Notes under the pieces: generated by a model | Database searches by the model: none | What the model saw: only the letters and a program-made list of their open reading frames with translations | What the model was told of the DNA's origin: nothing | Source: Synechococcus sp. A18-25c | GTDB taxonomy: Bacteria > Cyanobacteriota > Cyanobacteriia > PCC-6307 > Cyanobiaceae | Assembly: GCF_014280035.1 (NCBI RefSeq) | Contig: NZ_CP047957.1 | Coordinates: 992,001 to 1,056,000, forward strand | Direction: 5' to 3' | Length of the DNA stretch: 64,000 nt | Position numbers and translations under genes: made by a program | Shown: one piece after another, positions 33,038 to 41,790 of the stretch | Numbering within the stretch: the first letter of the stretch is position 1 | How the letters are laid out: each line of letters starts with the position of its first letter

Positions 33038-35653
33038 TCAGCGAAGCACCAGCTCCTCCCGCTCGTCGCTTCCCTGAACTGGTTCCACATCCACGTTCAC
33101 GGTGGCCCCGTCGACATACCGTCCCGCAAGGATGGCTTTGGCAATGGGGGTTTCAAGTTTGCGCTGAATCGCCCGCTTGAGTGGACGTGCGCCATACACC
33201 GGGTCGTAACCGGCGTTCGCCAGCCAGTCGGTGGCTCCGTCGCTGATGTTCAGATCGAGTTTGCGTTCCATCAAACGGCTGCGCAGCCTCTCCACCTGCA
33301 GGCTGACAATTTGGCGTAGCTCATCCCGCCTGAGGCTGTGGAAGATGATCTGATCGTCGAGGCGATTGAGAAATTCCGGTCGGAAATGGCCACGGAGGGC
33401 CTCATTGACTCGCCGCTCCATCACGTCGTGCTGGTCGTCATCGCCCCCGAGATCGAGAATTGACTGGCTGCCGATGTTGCTGGTCAGGATCAGCACCGCA
33501 TTGGTGAAATCCACGGTGCGCCCTTGCCCATCGGTGACGCGGCCGTCATCGAGGATCTGGAGCATCACATTGAACACATCGGGGTGTGCCTTCTCCACCT
33601 CGTCGAACAAGATCACGGCGTAGGGCCTGCGACGCACCGCTTCGGTGAGCTGACCGCCGGCCTCGTAACCCACGTAGCCCGGAGGGGCTCCGATCAGACG
33701 ACTGACAGTGTGCTTCTCCATGTATTCCGACATGTCGATGCGCACCATGGCCTCTTCACTGTCAAAGAGCTGCGCCGCCAGGGCTTTGGAGAGCTCCGTT
33801 TTCCCAACACCCGTGGGCCCGAGAAACAGAAAGCTGGCGATCGGTCTGTTGGGATCACTCAGACCGGCGCGTGAACGCTGAATGGCATCGGCCACGGCTG
33901 TGACGGCCTGCTGCTGCCCCACGACGCGGTCGTGCAGCTGGGTTTCAAGGCCCAGCAGTTTGGCCATTTCCGATTGCACCAACTTGGCAACAGGGATCCC
34001 CGTCCATTTGGCAATCACTTCGGCGATGTCGTCTTCAGTGACCTCCTCCCGCAACAGCGATTTCTCCTGGACCGACTCATCATCTCCAGCCAGGGCCGTT
34101 TCTTTGTCCGTCAACTGCTTCTGCAGGGTGGTGAGAGTGCCGTACTCCAGCTCTGCCGCTTTGTTGAGGTCGTAGCTGCGCTTGGCTTGCTCCACCTGCA
34201 GTTGCACGCGTTCGATCTCTTCCTTGAGATTGGAGAGTTCGTCGATGGCGCCTTTCTCCTGCTGCCACTGGGCATTCAGGGTGCTCTGCTGTTCAGCGAG
34301 TTCAGCGAGTTCGCGTTCCAACCGCTCCAACCTCTCCTGACTGGCGACATCGGATTCACGGCCGAGAGAGAGTTTCTCCATCTCCAGTTGGAGAATCTTG
34401 CGATCGATCTCGTCAATCTCCTCCGGTTTGGAGGTGATTTCCATCTTCAACCGCGCGGCTGACTCATCCACCAGGTCGATCGCCTTATCTGGCAAAAAGC
34501 GGTCGGCGATGTAGCGACTGCTGAGCACAGCAGCGGCCACCAAAGCGCTGTCGGCGATGCGCACGCCGTGATGCACCTCATAGCGCTCTTTCAGACCACG
34601 AAGGATGGAGATCGTGTCTTCAACAGTGGGTTGGTCGACCATGACCTGCTGAAAGCGGCGCTCCAGAGCTGGGTCCTTTTCGATGTGTTGGCGGTGTTCA
34701 TCCAGCGTGGTGGCGCCGATGCAACGCAGTTCACCGCGGGCCAGCATGGGTTTGAGCAGGTTGCTGGCATCCATGGCTCCGCCTGTGGCGCCGGCTCCCA
34801 CCACGGTGTGGATCTCATCAATGAACAGCACGATCTGGCCGTCGGAGGACGTGACCTCCTTCAAGACGGCCTTGAGGCGCTCCTCGAACTCCCCCCGATA
34901 CTTGGCACCTGCGATCAGAGCGCCCATGTCGAGGGCGATGAGCTGACGATTTTGTAGGGCTTGCGGGACATCGCCATTGACGATCCGCTGAGCCAGCCCC
35001 TCCACGATGGCGGTTTTGCCGACACCCGGTTCGCCGATTAGCACCGGGTTGTTCTTGGTGCGTCGGCTGAGGATTTGGATGGTGCGGCGGATCTCTTCAT
35101 CCCTGCCGATCACGGGATCCAGTTGTCCATCACGGGCAGCGGCGGTGAGATCGCGGCCATATTTCTCCAGGGATTCGTAGGTTCCTTCTGGGTTTTGATC
35201 GGTCACGGTCTGGCTTCCACGCACGGCATCGATCGCGGTTTTGAGGGTTTTCGGCGAGGCACCCGCCTGGCTGAGCAGTCGTTTGCCGCAGCGGGAATCC
35301 TCGGCCAGCGCCAGCAACAGGTGCTCGATGGAGATGTAGCTGTCTCCGTAGGCCTGTTTCAGTGTCTCGGCGCGATCGAGCAGACCGTTCAGGCCGCTCC
35401 CCAGATACACCGACTCCGGCGGTGTCTGCAGGGATGGTTGCTGGGAGAGATGACTCTCGACACTGTCTTGGAGGGTTGTGGGGCTGACTCCGGCTTTCTC
35501 AAGAATGCGGTTGGCCAGACCGTCCTGCTCCAGAAGGGCCAGCAGCAGATGTTCCGTTTCCAGCTGCTGATGCCGTCGCTTCTGGGCCAGGTTCTGGGCC
35601 GAAAGGATCGCGGCCCAGGCCTTTTCGGTGAATTGTTCGGCCGTGGGTTGCAT
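33038..35653 (-). CDS. clpB: ClpB disaggregase
   Basis: An 871-residue Hsp100 AAA+ chaperone that threads aggregated proteins with DnaK. N-domain starts [13 protein letters not shown]. First Walker A is [13 protein letters not shown] near 203, the coiled-coil M domain lies at about 410-530 ([20 protein letters not shown]), and the second Walker A is [12 protein letters not shown]. Walker B sites are VLFIDEIHT and [10 protein letters not shown]. The ORF extends to 35737 but MQPTAE at 35653 is the usual start. Marine Synechococcus often has a second clpB, and I cannot tell which paralog this is. Confidence 0.96.
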   Translation of the reverse strand: MQPTAEQFTEKAWAAILSAQNLAQKRRHQQLETEHLLLALLEQDGLANRILEKAGVSPTTLQDSVESHLSQQPSLQTPPESVYLGSGLNGLLDRAETLKQAYGDSYISIEHLLLALAEDSRCGKRLLSQAGASPKTLKTAIDAVRGSQTVTDQNPEGTYESLEKYGRDLTAAARDGQLDPVIGRDEEIRRTIQILSRRTKNNPVLIGEPGVGKTAIVEGLAQRIVNGDVPQALQNRQLIALDMGALIAGAKYRGEFEERLKAVLKEVTSSDGQIVLFIDEIHTVVGAGATGGAMDASNLLKPMLARGELRCIGATTLDEHRQHIEKDPALERRFQQVMVDQPTVEDTISILRGLKERYEVHHGVRIADSALVAAAVLSSRYIADRFLPDKAIDLVDESAARLKMEITSKPEEIDEIDRKILQLEMEKLSLGRESDVASQERLERLERELAELAEQQSTLNAQWQQEKGAIDELSNLKEEIERVQLQVEQAKRSYDLNKAAELEYGTLTTLQKQLTDKETALAGDDESVQEKSLLREEVTEDDIAEVIAKWTGIPVAKLVQSEMAKLLGLETQLHDRVVGQQQAVTAVADAIQRSRAGLSDPNRPIASFLFLGPTGVGKTELSKALAAQLFDSEEAMVRIDMSEYMEKHTVSRLIGAPPGYVGYEAGGQLTEAVRRRPYAVILFDEVEKAHPDVFNVMLQILDDGRVTDGQGRTVDFTNAVLILTSNIGSQSILDLGGDDDQHDVMERRVNEALRGHFRPEFLNRLDDQIIFHSLRRDELRQIVSLQVERLRSRLMERKLDLNISDGATDWLANAGYDPVYGARPLKRAIQRKLETPIAKAILAGRYVDGATVNVDVEPVQGSDEREELVLR

Positions 35654-35795
35654 GGTTCCGTTGGTGCTGAGACAACCGTATGGGTGATTGCAGCTTGTGA
35701 GGTCCGGAGGACCCATCCCTTGGGGTTCGGCCTCCACACCCTGATGCGGTCAACCGGTCTGGATCGGTAGGGTCCACCGCACACGCTGCAACGTG

Positions 35796-36005
35796 ATGTC
35801 CGAGGTCAACACTGTGGATCCGAGCCTGGTGCTGCGACTGGTGGCGCGTGTTCGTGAGCTTTATGGTCCGACGCCTTCCGATCTTGAGCGGATGTGCTGG
35901 ACCGTGGTGCACGAGCATCATCATGCTGCGTTGCCGACGGAGTACGACATCCGGGAGGTGGATGAGGAGTTGTACATCGCAGTGCTGACAGCCGCTCGCC
36001 AGTGA
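35796..36005 (+). CDS. Small hypothetical protein
   Basis: A 69-residue protein, not recognised: VDPSLVLRLVARVRELYGPT, ERMCWTVVHEHHHAALPTEY, then DEELYIAVLTAARQ. The HEHHH stretch could bind metal. ATG 35796 follows a GTG by one codon. About 250 bases after it hold no recognisable gene. Confidence 0.6.
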   Translation: MSEVNTVDPSLVLRLVARVRELYGPTPSDLERMCWTVVHEHHHAALPTEYDIREVDEELYIAVLTAARQ

Positions 36006-36256
36006 CACCGAGGGCAGAGACCCATCGCAAGACCCTGCTGGGGTACTCAATGCGAGACAGTCATGTTCCAAAGCATTGGATGTGATCGAAAAAGGGACGA
36101 TGTTCTTCGCTTCTCTGCCGCTTGTCGGCTGCTTGTTCTGTTGAACGATTAAGAAGCTCATGGATGGAACCGTCACCGTTGAGACCCACCTCGGGTTGCA
36201 CGTTCTGATGGCTCTCCTTCAAGCGTCAAACTTCCAAGGAATCCAGCAAGACCGCT

Positions 36257-36556
36257 TTGAGCGACGCAGCAATGTTTGCTTATCTGGTGACCTTGGCCTA
36301 CGGCGATGTCGACGTCCCAACCCTGGCCCAAGTGGTGTTTCTCAGCGATCGGGAGGGAGAGGATGCCAGCTCAGTGGCGACGTCTCTGCTTCAAAACGCG
36401 GAGGCACAAGCTCCGCAGATGCCACGATTTGACTGGACGACCCTGAAGGTTCATGGAAGCCAGACCCTTAGCCAGGCTGACCTGGGGAGGTTGGTGGCCG
36501 CCGCAGCCAAGGGCCAGGTGGGTGTTGGTCGTGTGTCTCCCTTGAGGCTGCGCTGA
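36257..36556 (+). CDS. Small hypothetical protein
   Basis: A 99-residue protein with TTG start preceded by AAGGA 17 bases upstream. Sequence: AAMFAYLVTLAYGDVDVPTL, FLSDREGEDASSVATSLL, RFDWTTLKVHGSQTLSQADL. Balanced, protein-like composition. Not recognised; a later ATG at 36272 is possible. Confidence 0.5.
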   Translation: MSDAAMFAYLVTLAYGDVDVPTLAQVVFLSDREGEDASSVATSLLQNAEAQAPQMPRFDWTTLKVHGSQTLSQADLGRLVAAAAKGQVGVGRVSPLRLR

Positions 36557-36671
36557 AAGGGGTGTTTCATCCTGTGATCGGCCATTGGTGTTCAACAGCT
36601 GATGGATTTTTCCGTTGCTTAGTAAGTCCTATTGCTTATGGACTGCTGTTTCAGTCCACCCTAAAAATTCA

Positions 36672-36690
36672 TCAATGCCTTCGGCATTGA
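36672..36690. other. Perfect hairpin TCAATGCC-TTC-GGCATTGA
   Basis: An 8-bp perfect stem with a 3-base loop lies between two small genes. On the minus strand it is followed by GATGAATTTTTAGG, but no minus-strand gene ends here. It may act as a terminator on either strand or a processing site. Confidence 0.4.
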
Positions 36691-36728
36691 CTCAAGTGTG
36701 AGGCTCTTGTCAGTTCTGATGGAGAGCA

Positions 36729-37010
36729 ATGCCTTTGCAAGGAAAGCGTCCACCGTTCATTGGTTTGAAAGTTGGTGATCTGGTGTTAGTGCAATCCACG
36801 CCCAACCCTGACCCTTCAGATACAGATTGGTGGATGGGGTGGATTGTTCGTTGTACTCATCGTTCCCAGTGCATTCATGGCACCACGATGTTTGAAGTGA
36901 AGGATGCCGACACGGGTGAACTTCGATCGGTGGATGCTGAGCATGCAACACGCTTGGTGCTTGCTGGCATGGACGCCACCAAAATGGTTCCTCTTGTTCC
37001 TGTGTCTTGA
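36729..37010 (+). CDS. DUF3104 small protein
   Basis: A 93-residue protein of the picocyanobacterial DUF3104 family: FIGLKVGDLVLVQS, DTDWWMGWIVRCTHR, TMFEVKDADTGELRSVDAEH. The SH3-like barrel character (GDLVLV, WWMG, FEV) is visible. Function unknown. A GGAG four bases before the AT-rich spacer supports ATG 36729. Such genes lie in variable regions of marine Synechococcus genomes. Confidence 0.75.
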   Translation: MPLQGKRPPFIGLKVGDLVLVQSTPNPDPSDTDWWMGWIVRCTHRSQCIHGTTMFEVKDADTGELRSVDAEHATRLVLAGMDATKMVPLVPVS

Positions 37011-37126
37011 GAGCTTGTTCTGCTGGATGTTTGCAATCATTGGTACGGATGCATTCCAGCAAGCACTGCCCTGCTTCACGTCTGAGAGAATGAAATCTGG
37101 TCTTTCCGGAATGGAGCAGCCGGTCG

Positions 37127-37498
37127 ATGGGTAGCAAGTCTGGATTTACGGCGCGAGAAGTGGAAGAGATCAAACGTCTTTACCTCGAAGAAGGTCGTTC
37201 CCATGCTCAAATCGCCAAGATTGTGGGGCGAGGGAGTGAACATTCCGTGCGTAATGCGCTTGTGAAGGCGCGAGTGAGTCGAGTTGGTGGTGAAGGTAAA
37301 AAGTTGGAGCGATTCAAGCCTGGGCAGATCTATGGAAAAATAACTCTGATCAAGCAGCTCGTGAAGTCAAAGAAGCTTCGTTATCACGTGGCTTGTGATT
37401 GTGGCTATGAATTTGATGTTGATCCCTATTTGTTGACACTTTCAGATGGCCACAAGAACCAAATCGCGATGTGTCAGCAATGCAAGGCTTCGCAATGA
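37127..37498 (+). CDS. HTH protein with a Cys4 zinc ribbon
   Basis: A 123-residue DNA-binding candidate. Residues 8-48 form a helix-turn-helix like those of recombinases and phage regulators (AREVEEIKRLYLEEGRSHAQ, KIVGRGSEHSVRNALVKARV). The C-terminal region has ACDCGYEF (Cys90, Cys92) and MCQQCK (Cys116, Cys119), a probable zinc ribbon. A C-terminal domain like this occurs in putative phage or HNH-associated proteins, so mobile origin is possible. Its last 25 bases overlap the antisense small ORF at 37474. Confidence 0.65.
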   Translation: MGSKSGFTAREVEEIKRLYLEEGRSHAQIAKIVGRGSEHSVRNALVKARVSRVGGEGKKLERFKPGQIYGKITLIKQLVKSKKLRYHVACDCGYEFDVDPYLLTLSDGHKNQIAMCQQCKASQ

Positions 37499-37698
37499 CG
37501 GGCAGTCATTGGAGATGACGTTTCCCGGTGTTTGAGGGAGTGACCTGATGTGTTGAGGATGACCGCGTCAGGCAGCACTCCAACCACGATGCCCTTCAAC
37601 AAGGTCAGCCAGAGAGTCTGTTGATCCGAGAGGCCAGGTGTCTGTTGCACATGTGTGATCACGCGTTGGTGCCGTTTTCTCAGCCATGGGCGCATCAT
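37474..37698 (-). CDS. Possible small membrane protein
   Basis: A 74-codon frame beginning MMRPWLRKRHQRVITHVQQT with one hydrophobic segment QTLWLTLLKGIVVGVLPDAV at about 29-48. The rest is polar. The start MM (ATG ATG) has no clear ribosome binding site. It may be a shadow. Confidence 0.35.
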   Translation of the reverse strand: MMRPWLRKRHQRVITHVQQTPGLSDQQTLWLTLLKGIVVGVLPDAVILNTSGHSLKHRETSSPMTARHCEALHC

Positions 37699-37795
37699 GT
37701 GGGCTCTCCTCTGGTGAGCCTTCGGTTCAGCCCTGTGCATTGGGGACAAGCCGTGGCAACAATGTCCAAGGAGGGGTGTTTGTTGGCATCGCGGT

Positions 37796-37948
37796 ATGAA
37801 CAAGAAGCCTTGGTGGCAGCGCTTGAGTGCTTATCTGCTCGGCGTGGTCGACGAATATTGGGCGATGCGGGAGCCATCCCAATACCACGAGCACAATCCC
37901 CAGTGCGATCTGGAGCCCAATCCGACAGCATCGGAAGTTGCCGACTGA
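37796..37948 (+). CDS. Small protein of 50 residues
   Basis: A short frame MNKKPWWQRLSAYLLGVVDE with continuation YWAMREPSQYHEHNP, rich in W and Y, ending SEVAD. The composition is not that of antisense shadows and the amphipathic start is protein-like. AAGGAGG lies 21 bases upstream of the ATG. It sits in a gap of small genes, 297 bases after the HTH gene. Function unknown. Confidence 0.55.
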   Translation: MNKKPWWQRLSAYLLGVVDEYWAMREPSQYHEHNPQCDLEPNPTASEVAD

Positions 37949-38003
37949 GGTTGCAGTGAACCGATCGCCCACGCGGATTGATTGATCGTTGTTGCTGGTA
38001 CCT

Positions 38004-38024
38004 GCCAGAGCGCTTGGCTCTGGC
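38004..38024. other. Perfect 8-bp hairpin GCCAGAGC-GCTTG-GCTCTGGC
   Basis: Located 56 bases after the small protein at 37796 and 38 bases before the next small gene. GC-rich stem, 5-base loop, no T-run follows. Candidate terminator or processing site. Confidence 0.4.
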
Positions 38025-38061
38025 TATCGATTGAACATCAGCCCAAGAACGGAGTGGTCGT

Positions 38062-38283
38062 ATGCCTGTGATCAATATTTCCGGTGAAAAAGTCCCCAAG
38101 CTGGATCAGGTGTCTGAGTATTGGCCACGAACCATTCAGCAGTACTGGCGAGATCAGGAAGGCCGGCAGAAGTCCTTGTCGGCAAGGCTGCTTTCGGAGT
38201 CCATTCGATTGAAAGGAGCCTCAAGGCCTCGCAAGCAATGGTTTGCCAAGCGCCAGAGCTTCGTTTCTCCAGCTCATCGGTAG
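38062..38283 (+). CDS. Small hypothetical protein
   Basis: A 73-residue basic protein: MPVINISGEKVPKLDQVSEY, then WPRTIQQYWRDQEGRQ, RPRKQWFAKRQ. Composition is protein-like with conserved-looking W and Y. Not recognised. A longer frame from 38121 in another phase runs into the next gene but is poorer protein. Confidence 0.45.
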   Translation: MPVINISGEKVPKLDQVSEYWPRTIQQYWRDQEGRQKSLSARLLSESIRLKGASRPRKQWFAKRQSFVSPAHR

Positions 38284-38316
38284 GCAGACGTGCTGAGCCA
38301 TTGGGCTTGAGAGGCG

Positions 38317-38481
38317 TCAGCGCGGATGGTTGCCGGCCAAATTTGTTTTGGCAGCCTTCAGGGCTTCTTCGCAGGCAGCCCTGTCGTCGCGGTCGATGTC
38401 CCCATGTTCCCCATTCAACCGAGCCGTTAAAAAGGCAATCTCATCGTTCCAGTACCGGCTGTCTTTCGTGTCGTTGGGCAT
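38317..38481 (-). CDS. Small hypothetical protein
   Basis: A 54-residue protein, MPNDTKDSRYWNDEIAFLTA, then GDIDRDDRAACEEALKAAKT. It is soluble and helical. ATG 38481 is preferred over the ATG at 38502. It lies divergently next to the 101-residue gene at 38541. Confidence 0.55.
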   Translation of the reverse strand: MPNDTKDSRYWNDEIAFLTARLNGEHGDIDRDDRAACEEALKAAKTNLAGNHPR

Positions 38482-38540
38482 GGTTTTCGGTGGGGTCAGC
38501 AAGTTGTCCGCCTTACCATCCCAGCACCAGAGCGCGATTG

Positions 38541-38846
38541 ATGGCTGTTGTTGTCCCCGAAGATTTCGACTACGACGCGGAGATTTCCTTCCTCGAGATC
38601 AGGGATCAGTTACCGCTCATTGACCCCGAGTGTCTTTCGCCAAGTGATGTGCTGGCCATCCTTCTCCATCTGTTTCAGCAGAAACCGGGCTTTTTGGATC
38701 GTGGTCATGACATCAACAACTCGGAAACAGCCTGGGTGAACGGCTATCTCTATCGGTTGCGTGCGGGCGCCGACGCCCAAGGGATGGAAGCGTTCCAGGT
38801 GGAGTGCATCGGGTCGAGCGTCGATCGCATGGCTGAACTGCGTTGA
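38541..38846 (+). CDS. Conserved hypothetical protein
   Basis: A 101-residue acidic protein starting MAVVVPEDFDYDAEISFLEI. It contains SDVLAILLHLFQQKPGFLDR and ETAWVNGYLYRLRAG. Likely soluble and helical. Function unknown. The ATG at 38541 is preferred over the open frame back to 38121. Confidence 0.65.
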   Translation: MAVVVPEDFDYDAEISFLEIRDQLPLIDPECLSPSDVLAILLHLFQQKPGFLDRGHDINNSETAWVNGYLYRLRAGADAQGMEAFQVECIGSSVDRMAELR

Positions 38847-38881
38847 AACGGCGCTTGGGCGCTTGGCTGTCCTAGACCACT

Positions 38882-39049
38882 TCAATCTCGATTGGGCCGA
38901 TCCGTGAGATCACACTGGTTGATCCCCTGGGCATTGGGATCGACCTCTTTCAGGCGCTGAAGAATGTTGCGCAGGTCTGCACCTGCCAGTTCACCATTGC
39001 TTTCCCATTTCAGGCTGGTTCCGCGGCGGTTGTGAACGGAATCGTGCAT
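38882..39049 (-). CDS. Small protein of 55 residues
   Basis: MHDSVHNRRGTSLKWESNGE with ADLRNILQRLKEVDPNAQ and QCDLTDRPNRD. AAGGGG lies just upstream of ATG. Residues are evenly mixed and the helix LRNILQRLKEV looks real. The only coding candidate in the 268-base gap between the two larger neighbours. Confidence 0.6.
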   Translation of the reverse strand: MHDSVHNRRGTSLKWESNGELAGADLRNILQRLKEVDPNAQGINQCDLTDRPNRD

Positions 39050-39114
39050 GGCCCCTTGGAAGTGGGTGAATTGTCGGCGCTCGTGGTCTCATGCGGGGAG
39101 AGCGTGGCCAATCC

Positions 39115-39657
39115 TTAAAGGAAGTTTAAAATGTAGCAACTGCTACGCATATGGCTGCATCCCGTGAACGTGGCTCCCTGTCTGAATGGAAGACCTGTTC
39201 CCCAGCTAGGCAAGCGGGTCTTCCTGCTGACACGCGGAGTGCCCCCGCTGTCGTCGTCGTTCAGCCGAACCCTTGCGCTTTTGCTTGACGGATCAACGGG
39301 CGCTGATTCCCCCTTGACCAAGACCTGACGCTCGTGCGCATCTCCCACGTGGGGAGCGATTTCAACACCTTGTTGCTGCATGCGCTCCTGCCACGCGGCT
39401 TCCTGGCTTGAGCCCGTTTCACTCTGCAGGTAGGCCGTCACACTGGCGTTGGCCTTGTCGTTCGGCGCAAAAAACAAGGTGCCTGGTCCGCGCCGTTGAC
39501 GCGTCAGGTTTCGTCGCAGACGTCGTTGTTGCGTTCCCGCCCACAATTGCCCAGCCGCTGAGGTCATGTAGTCGTTGAGTGATGGCTGATCGGTGTGTTC
39601 ACTCAGCGCCATGGACGTGCCATCGATGAAGTCGCTCAGCAGGGTGACCACAGACAT
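39115..39657 (-). CDS. Hypothetical protein, low-complexity C-terminus
   Basis: About 180 residues from MSVVTLLSDFIDGTSMALSE. It has MTSAAGQLWAGTQQRRLRRN, then VTAYLQSETGSSQEAAWQER. The C-terminus is rich in Ser, Arg and Gly and less convincing. The frame is open to 39732 but that part overlaps the upstream Nif11 gene. Not recognised. Confidence 0.5.
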   Translation of the reverse strand: MSVVTLLSDFIDGTSMALSEHTDQPSLNDYMTSAAGQLWAGTQQRRLRRNLTRQRRGPGTLFFAPNDKANASVTAYLQSETGSSQEAAWQERMQQQGVEIAPHVGDAHERQVLVKGESAPVDPSSKSARVRLNDDDSGGTPRVSRKTRLPSWGTGLPFRQGATFTGCSHMRSSCYILNFL

Positions 39658-39676
39658 CGCCAACGTTTTGAAAACG

Positions 39677-39904
39677 TCAGTCTGTGTCTCCGCCGGGGCG
39701 GAGGCCAAGTGCACTGCGCTTCCACCAGCCATCCAGTGATGAGCTCTGGGCGTCTTCGATCAGATCGGAGGCTGAAACAGCGAAATCAAGCCGTCTCGCA
39801 AACGCGACAATTTCAGCATCATCGTTGCAGATTGCGAGCTCTCGGCGAAGGGATGCGCTGTGTTCAAGGGCATGAACGAAGCGACGCAGTCCTTCTTGGC
39901 TCAT
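39677..39904 (-). CDS. Nif11-domain small protein
   Basis: A 75-residue Nif11-like protein: [20 protein letters not shown] and [20 protein letters not shown]. There is no Gly-Gly cleavage motif and no core peptide; the C-terminus ends [14 protein letters not shown]. The ATG overlaps the petJ stop by ATGA, so it is translated from the cytochrome message. Confidence 0.75.
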   Translation of the reverse strand: MSQEGLRRFVHALEHSASLRRELAICNDDAEIVAFARRLDFAVSASDLIEDAQSSSLDGWWKRSALGLRPGGDTD

Positions 39905-40263
39905 CGCGACCAACCCTTCTCCGCTTGGCGTTCTACGAAGGCGGCGACGTCATCGATATCGGTGGCGCTCAACTTGCCCTCGAAGGCCGGCATGGCGTTT
40001 CTGCCATTTTCGATTTGGGTCTCGATAGCTTCGATTGGGTCCTGCAGGTAAGACTCCAGGTGGGCTTGGAGATCCTGCTGGCTGAGGGTTCGACTGGCGC
40101 GAATCACATTGCCACCACCCATATGGCAAGCCGCGCAGTTGGCGGAAAACAGCTGTGCCCCATGCTCGACGTCAGCATCCAGAGCTGCCGTCACTGGAAG
40201 GGCCGTCATCAAGCCGATGCATAGGCTGAGAATCAAGGCCAACACAGGGAAGGGGTTCAGCAT
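39901..40263 (-). CDS. petJ: Cytochrome c6
   Basis: A 120-residue lumenal electron carrier. The signal peptide spans about 1-27 ([20 protein letters not shown]). The heme site is CAACH at 43-47 and the axial methionine is Met91 in [26 protein letters not shown] and EIDDVAAFV-like helices (here [18 protein letters not shown]) are typical. It moves electrons from cytochrome b6f to photosystem I or to a terminal oxidase. Downstream gene is a Nif11 protein, coupled by ATGA. Confidence 0.9.
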   Translation of the reverse strand: MLNPFPVLALILSLCIGLMTALPVTAALDADVEHGAQLFSANCAACHMGGGNVIRASRTLSQQDLQAHLESYLQDPIEAIETQIENGRNAMPAFEGKLSATDIDDVAAFVERQAEKGWSR

Positions 40264-40306
40264 CGTTTGCTGATCAACACTGCTTCAACACTATCGATCG
40301 ACGGCC

Positions 40307-40348
40307 ATAAGAAAAGATCTCAGCGAGATGATTCACTCTCTGAGATCT
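40307..40348 (-). terminator. Rho-independent terminator of petE
   Basis: AGATCTCAG pairs with CTGAGATCT, with three further pairs inside an imperfect stem and an 8-base loop. On the minus strand the 3' arm is followed by TTTTCTT. It lies 41 bases after the petE stop and before petJ, so petE and petJ are separate transcripts. Confidence 0.75.
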
Positions 40349-40388
40349 GAAGATGGTGATTTGAAGAAAAAGGCGGTGATCGAGAGAA

Positions 40389-40748
40389 TCACTCAACGAT
40401 CACTTGGCCAACCATGCCAGCACCGCGATGGGGCTCGCAGTAGTAGTCGTAAGTGCCAGCTTCACTGAAGGTTTCCTCCCAGGATTCGCCAGGTGCGAAG
40501 GCCAGATCAGGATGGCTCAGCTCATCGTGGCCTTCGAAAACGGCGTTGTGAGGCGCCATTTTGTTGTTCACAAACTTGACGGTGTCACCCGCTTTGATGG
40601 TCACGCTGCTGGGCTCAAACGCCAGCATGCCGGAATCGGCGCCGAGCTTCACTTCGACAGTTGCAGCGTTGGCGGAAGCCACGCCGAGGGAGCAGGCCAG
40701 CACGAAAGCCACGGCTGCGCTGAGAATGGTTTTGAGACTCTTCAGCAT
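40389..40748 (-). CDS. petE: Plastocyanin
   Basis: A 119-residue blue copper protein of the thylakoid lumen. The signal peptide (about 1-28) ends ANAA. Copper ligands are His67 (MAPHNAVF), Cys104 and His107 (YYCEPHRGA) and Met112 (GMVG). It carries electrons from b6f to photosystem I as the copper alternative to cytochrome c6. ATG at 40748 is 19 bases after the epimerase stop; a promoter for petE may lie inside that gene. Confidence 0.96.
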   Translation of the reverse strand: MLKSLKTILSAAVAFVLACSLGVASANAATVEVKLGADSGMLAFEPSSVTIKAGDTVKFVNNKMAPHNAVFEGHDELSHPDLAFAPGESWEETFSEAGTYDYYCEPHRGAGMVGQVIVE

Positions 40749-40767
40749 TGGATCTAAAGGGAATGAG

Positions 40768-41790
40768 TCAATTAAACCGCATGGATATGGGCCCTCGTGG
40801 CGGAAGTCCTGAATCCTGTAGGACGGCTTCAAGATCTGAAGCATGACTGCTGCCCCCGAACTGCTCCGGCTGGGTCACAGGGTCATGGATGAAATGGCGT
40901 TGCCGGATTGAAAAGCGATCCCAGGCGTTGACCTCAATGGGCAGAACTCGGATCAGGGTCTCAATCAGCCACGGCCAGAGCGGAATGCCGGGGGTCAGCC
41001 GCACGCCACGCCAGCGACAGAGGGTGGCCACGGCGTCGTTCACACCGATGGCGCGCTGACCCATCACAATGCGGCGCACCGCGCCTTGACCGGGTTCCGA
41101 ATTGCGCTGGTGCGGTGTGGTGGCGAGATGACCGCAGATGGCAGCGATGTCTGCGGCATGGATGAAGTGGAAGCTGGCATCGGCTCGCAAGAACCGTGCC
41201 AGCCAAAGCCATTTGCTCGCTTCCGCCAGGCCTTCGGTGAGGTAGCTCGTCGGGAAGCGACTGGTGCCGTCGACGCGACCGCCAAACACCAGCGTTGGAA
41301 ACACAGCAACGATCTTCTCTGCGAGCGGATGTTCTTCCAAATCCTTGAGGCATTGGGCCTTGGTTTGGATGTACTCCGTGCCGTAGGCCAGGGCTTCCTG
41401 CAGAGGTTGAAGATGCCGGTCAAGAATGCTCGCGGTTGAGAAATAGGTGATCTGCTCGATCCGATCAGGATCTAGCAAGCTCAGCATCTGCTTCACCGCC
41501 ACCACATTCACCTGCTGCGCTCGTTCAGGGTCACCCCATGCCGTCGCCGTGTGAATCACGCGTGTCACGGTGGCCAACTCGGCGGCGAACCGGGCGGTAT
41601 CCCTCAGGTCGCCGACTAAGAGCGTCACCCGCGGATGATCCGCAGGAATCGCGGTCAGCTTCTCCGAATCTCGGAGCCAAAGAAGTAATTCCGCATCACT
41701 GTGCTCGAGCAGCCAGGCCGTGGTGTATTGACCGACGCAGCCGCTGGCGCCGGTGATCAGGATGCGCGCCGGGGTTGAGGCCTGGCTCAA
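40768..41790 (-). CDS. NAD-dependent epimerase/dehydratase family protein
   Basis: A 340-residue extended SDR with the Rossmann motif [13 protein letters not shown] at about 12-24 and the ENDRR-like [10 protein letters not shown]. The expected YxxxK active site is not clear; YIQTKAQ is the nearest. The substrate is not evident; relatives act on nucleotide sugars or in pigment metabolism. ATG overlaps the hemE stop by ATGA, so it is cotranscribed with hemE. Confidence 0.8.
   Translation of the reverse strand: MSQASTPARILITGASGCVGQYTTAWLLEHSDAELLLWLRDSEKLTAIPADHPRVTLLVGDLRDTARFAAELATVTRVIHTATAWGDPERAQQVNVVAVKQMLSLLDPDRIEQITYFSTASILDRHLQPLQEALAYGTEYIQTKAQCLKDLEEHPLAEKIVAVFPTLVFGGRVDGTSRFPTSYLTEGLAEASKWLWLARFLRADASFHFIHAADIAAICGHLATTPHQRNSEPGQGAVRRIVMGQRAIGVNDAVATLCRWRGVRLTPGIPLWPWLIETLIRVLPIEVNAWDRFSIRQRHFIHDPVTQPEQFGGSSHASDLEAVLQDSGLPPRGPISMRFN

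Noticed and set aside
36160-36432. 90-residue frame starting MDGTVTVETHLGLHV
   Set aside because: It runs into the better 99-residue frame and ends in low-quality sequence.
37727-37972. Minus frame with hydrophobic stretch
   Set aside because: Antisense to the small gene at 37796; the hydrophobic run comes from the reversed coding sequence.
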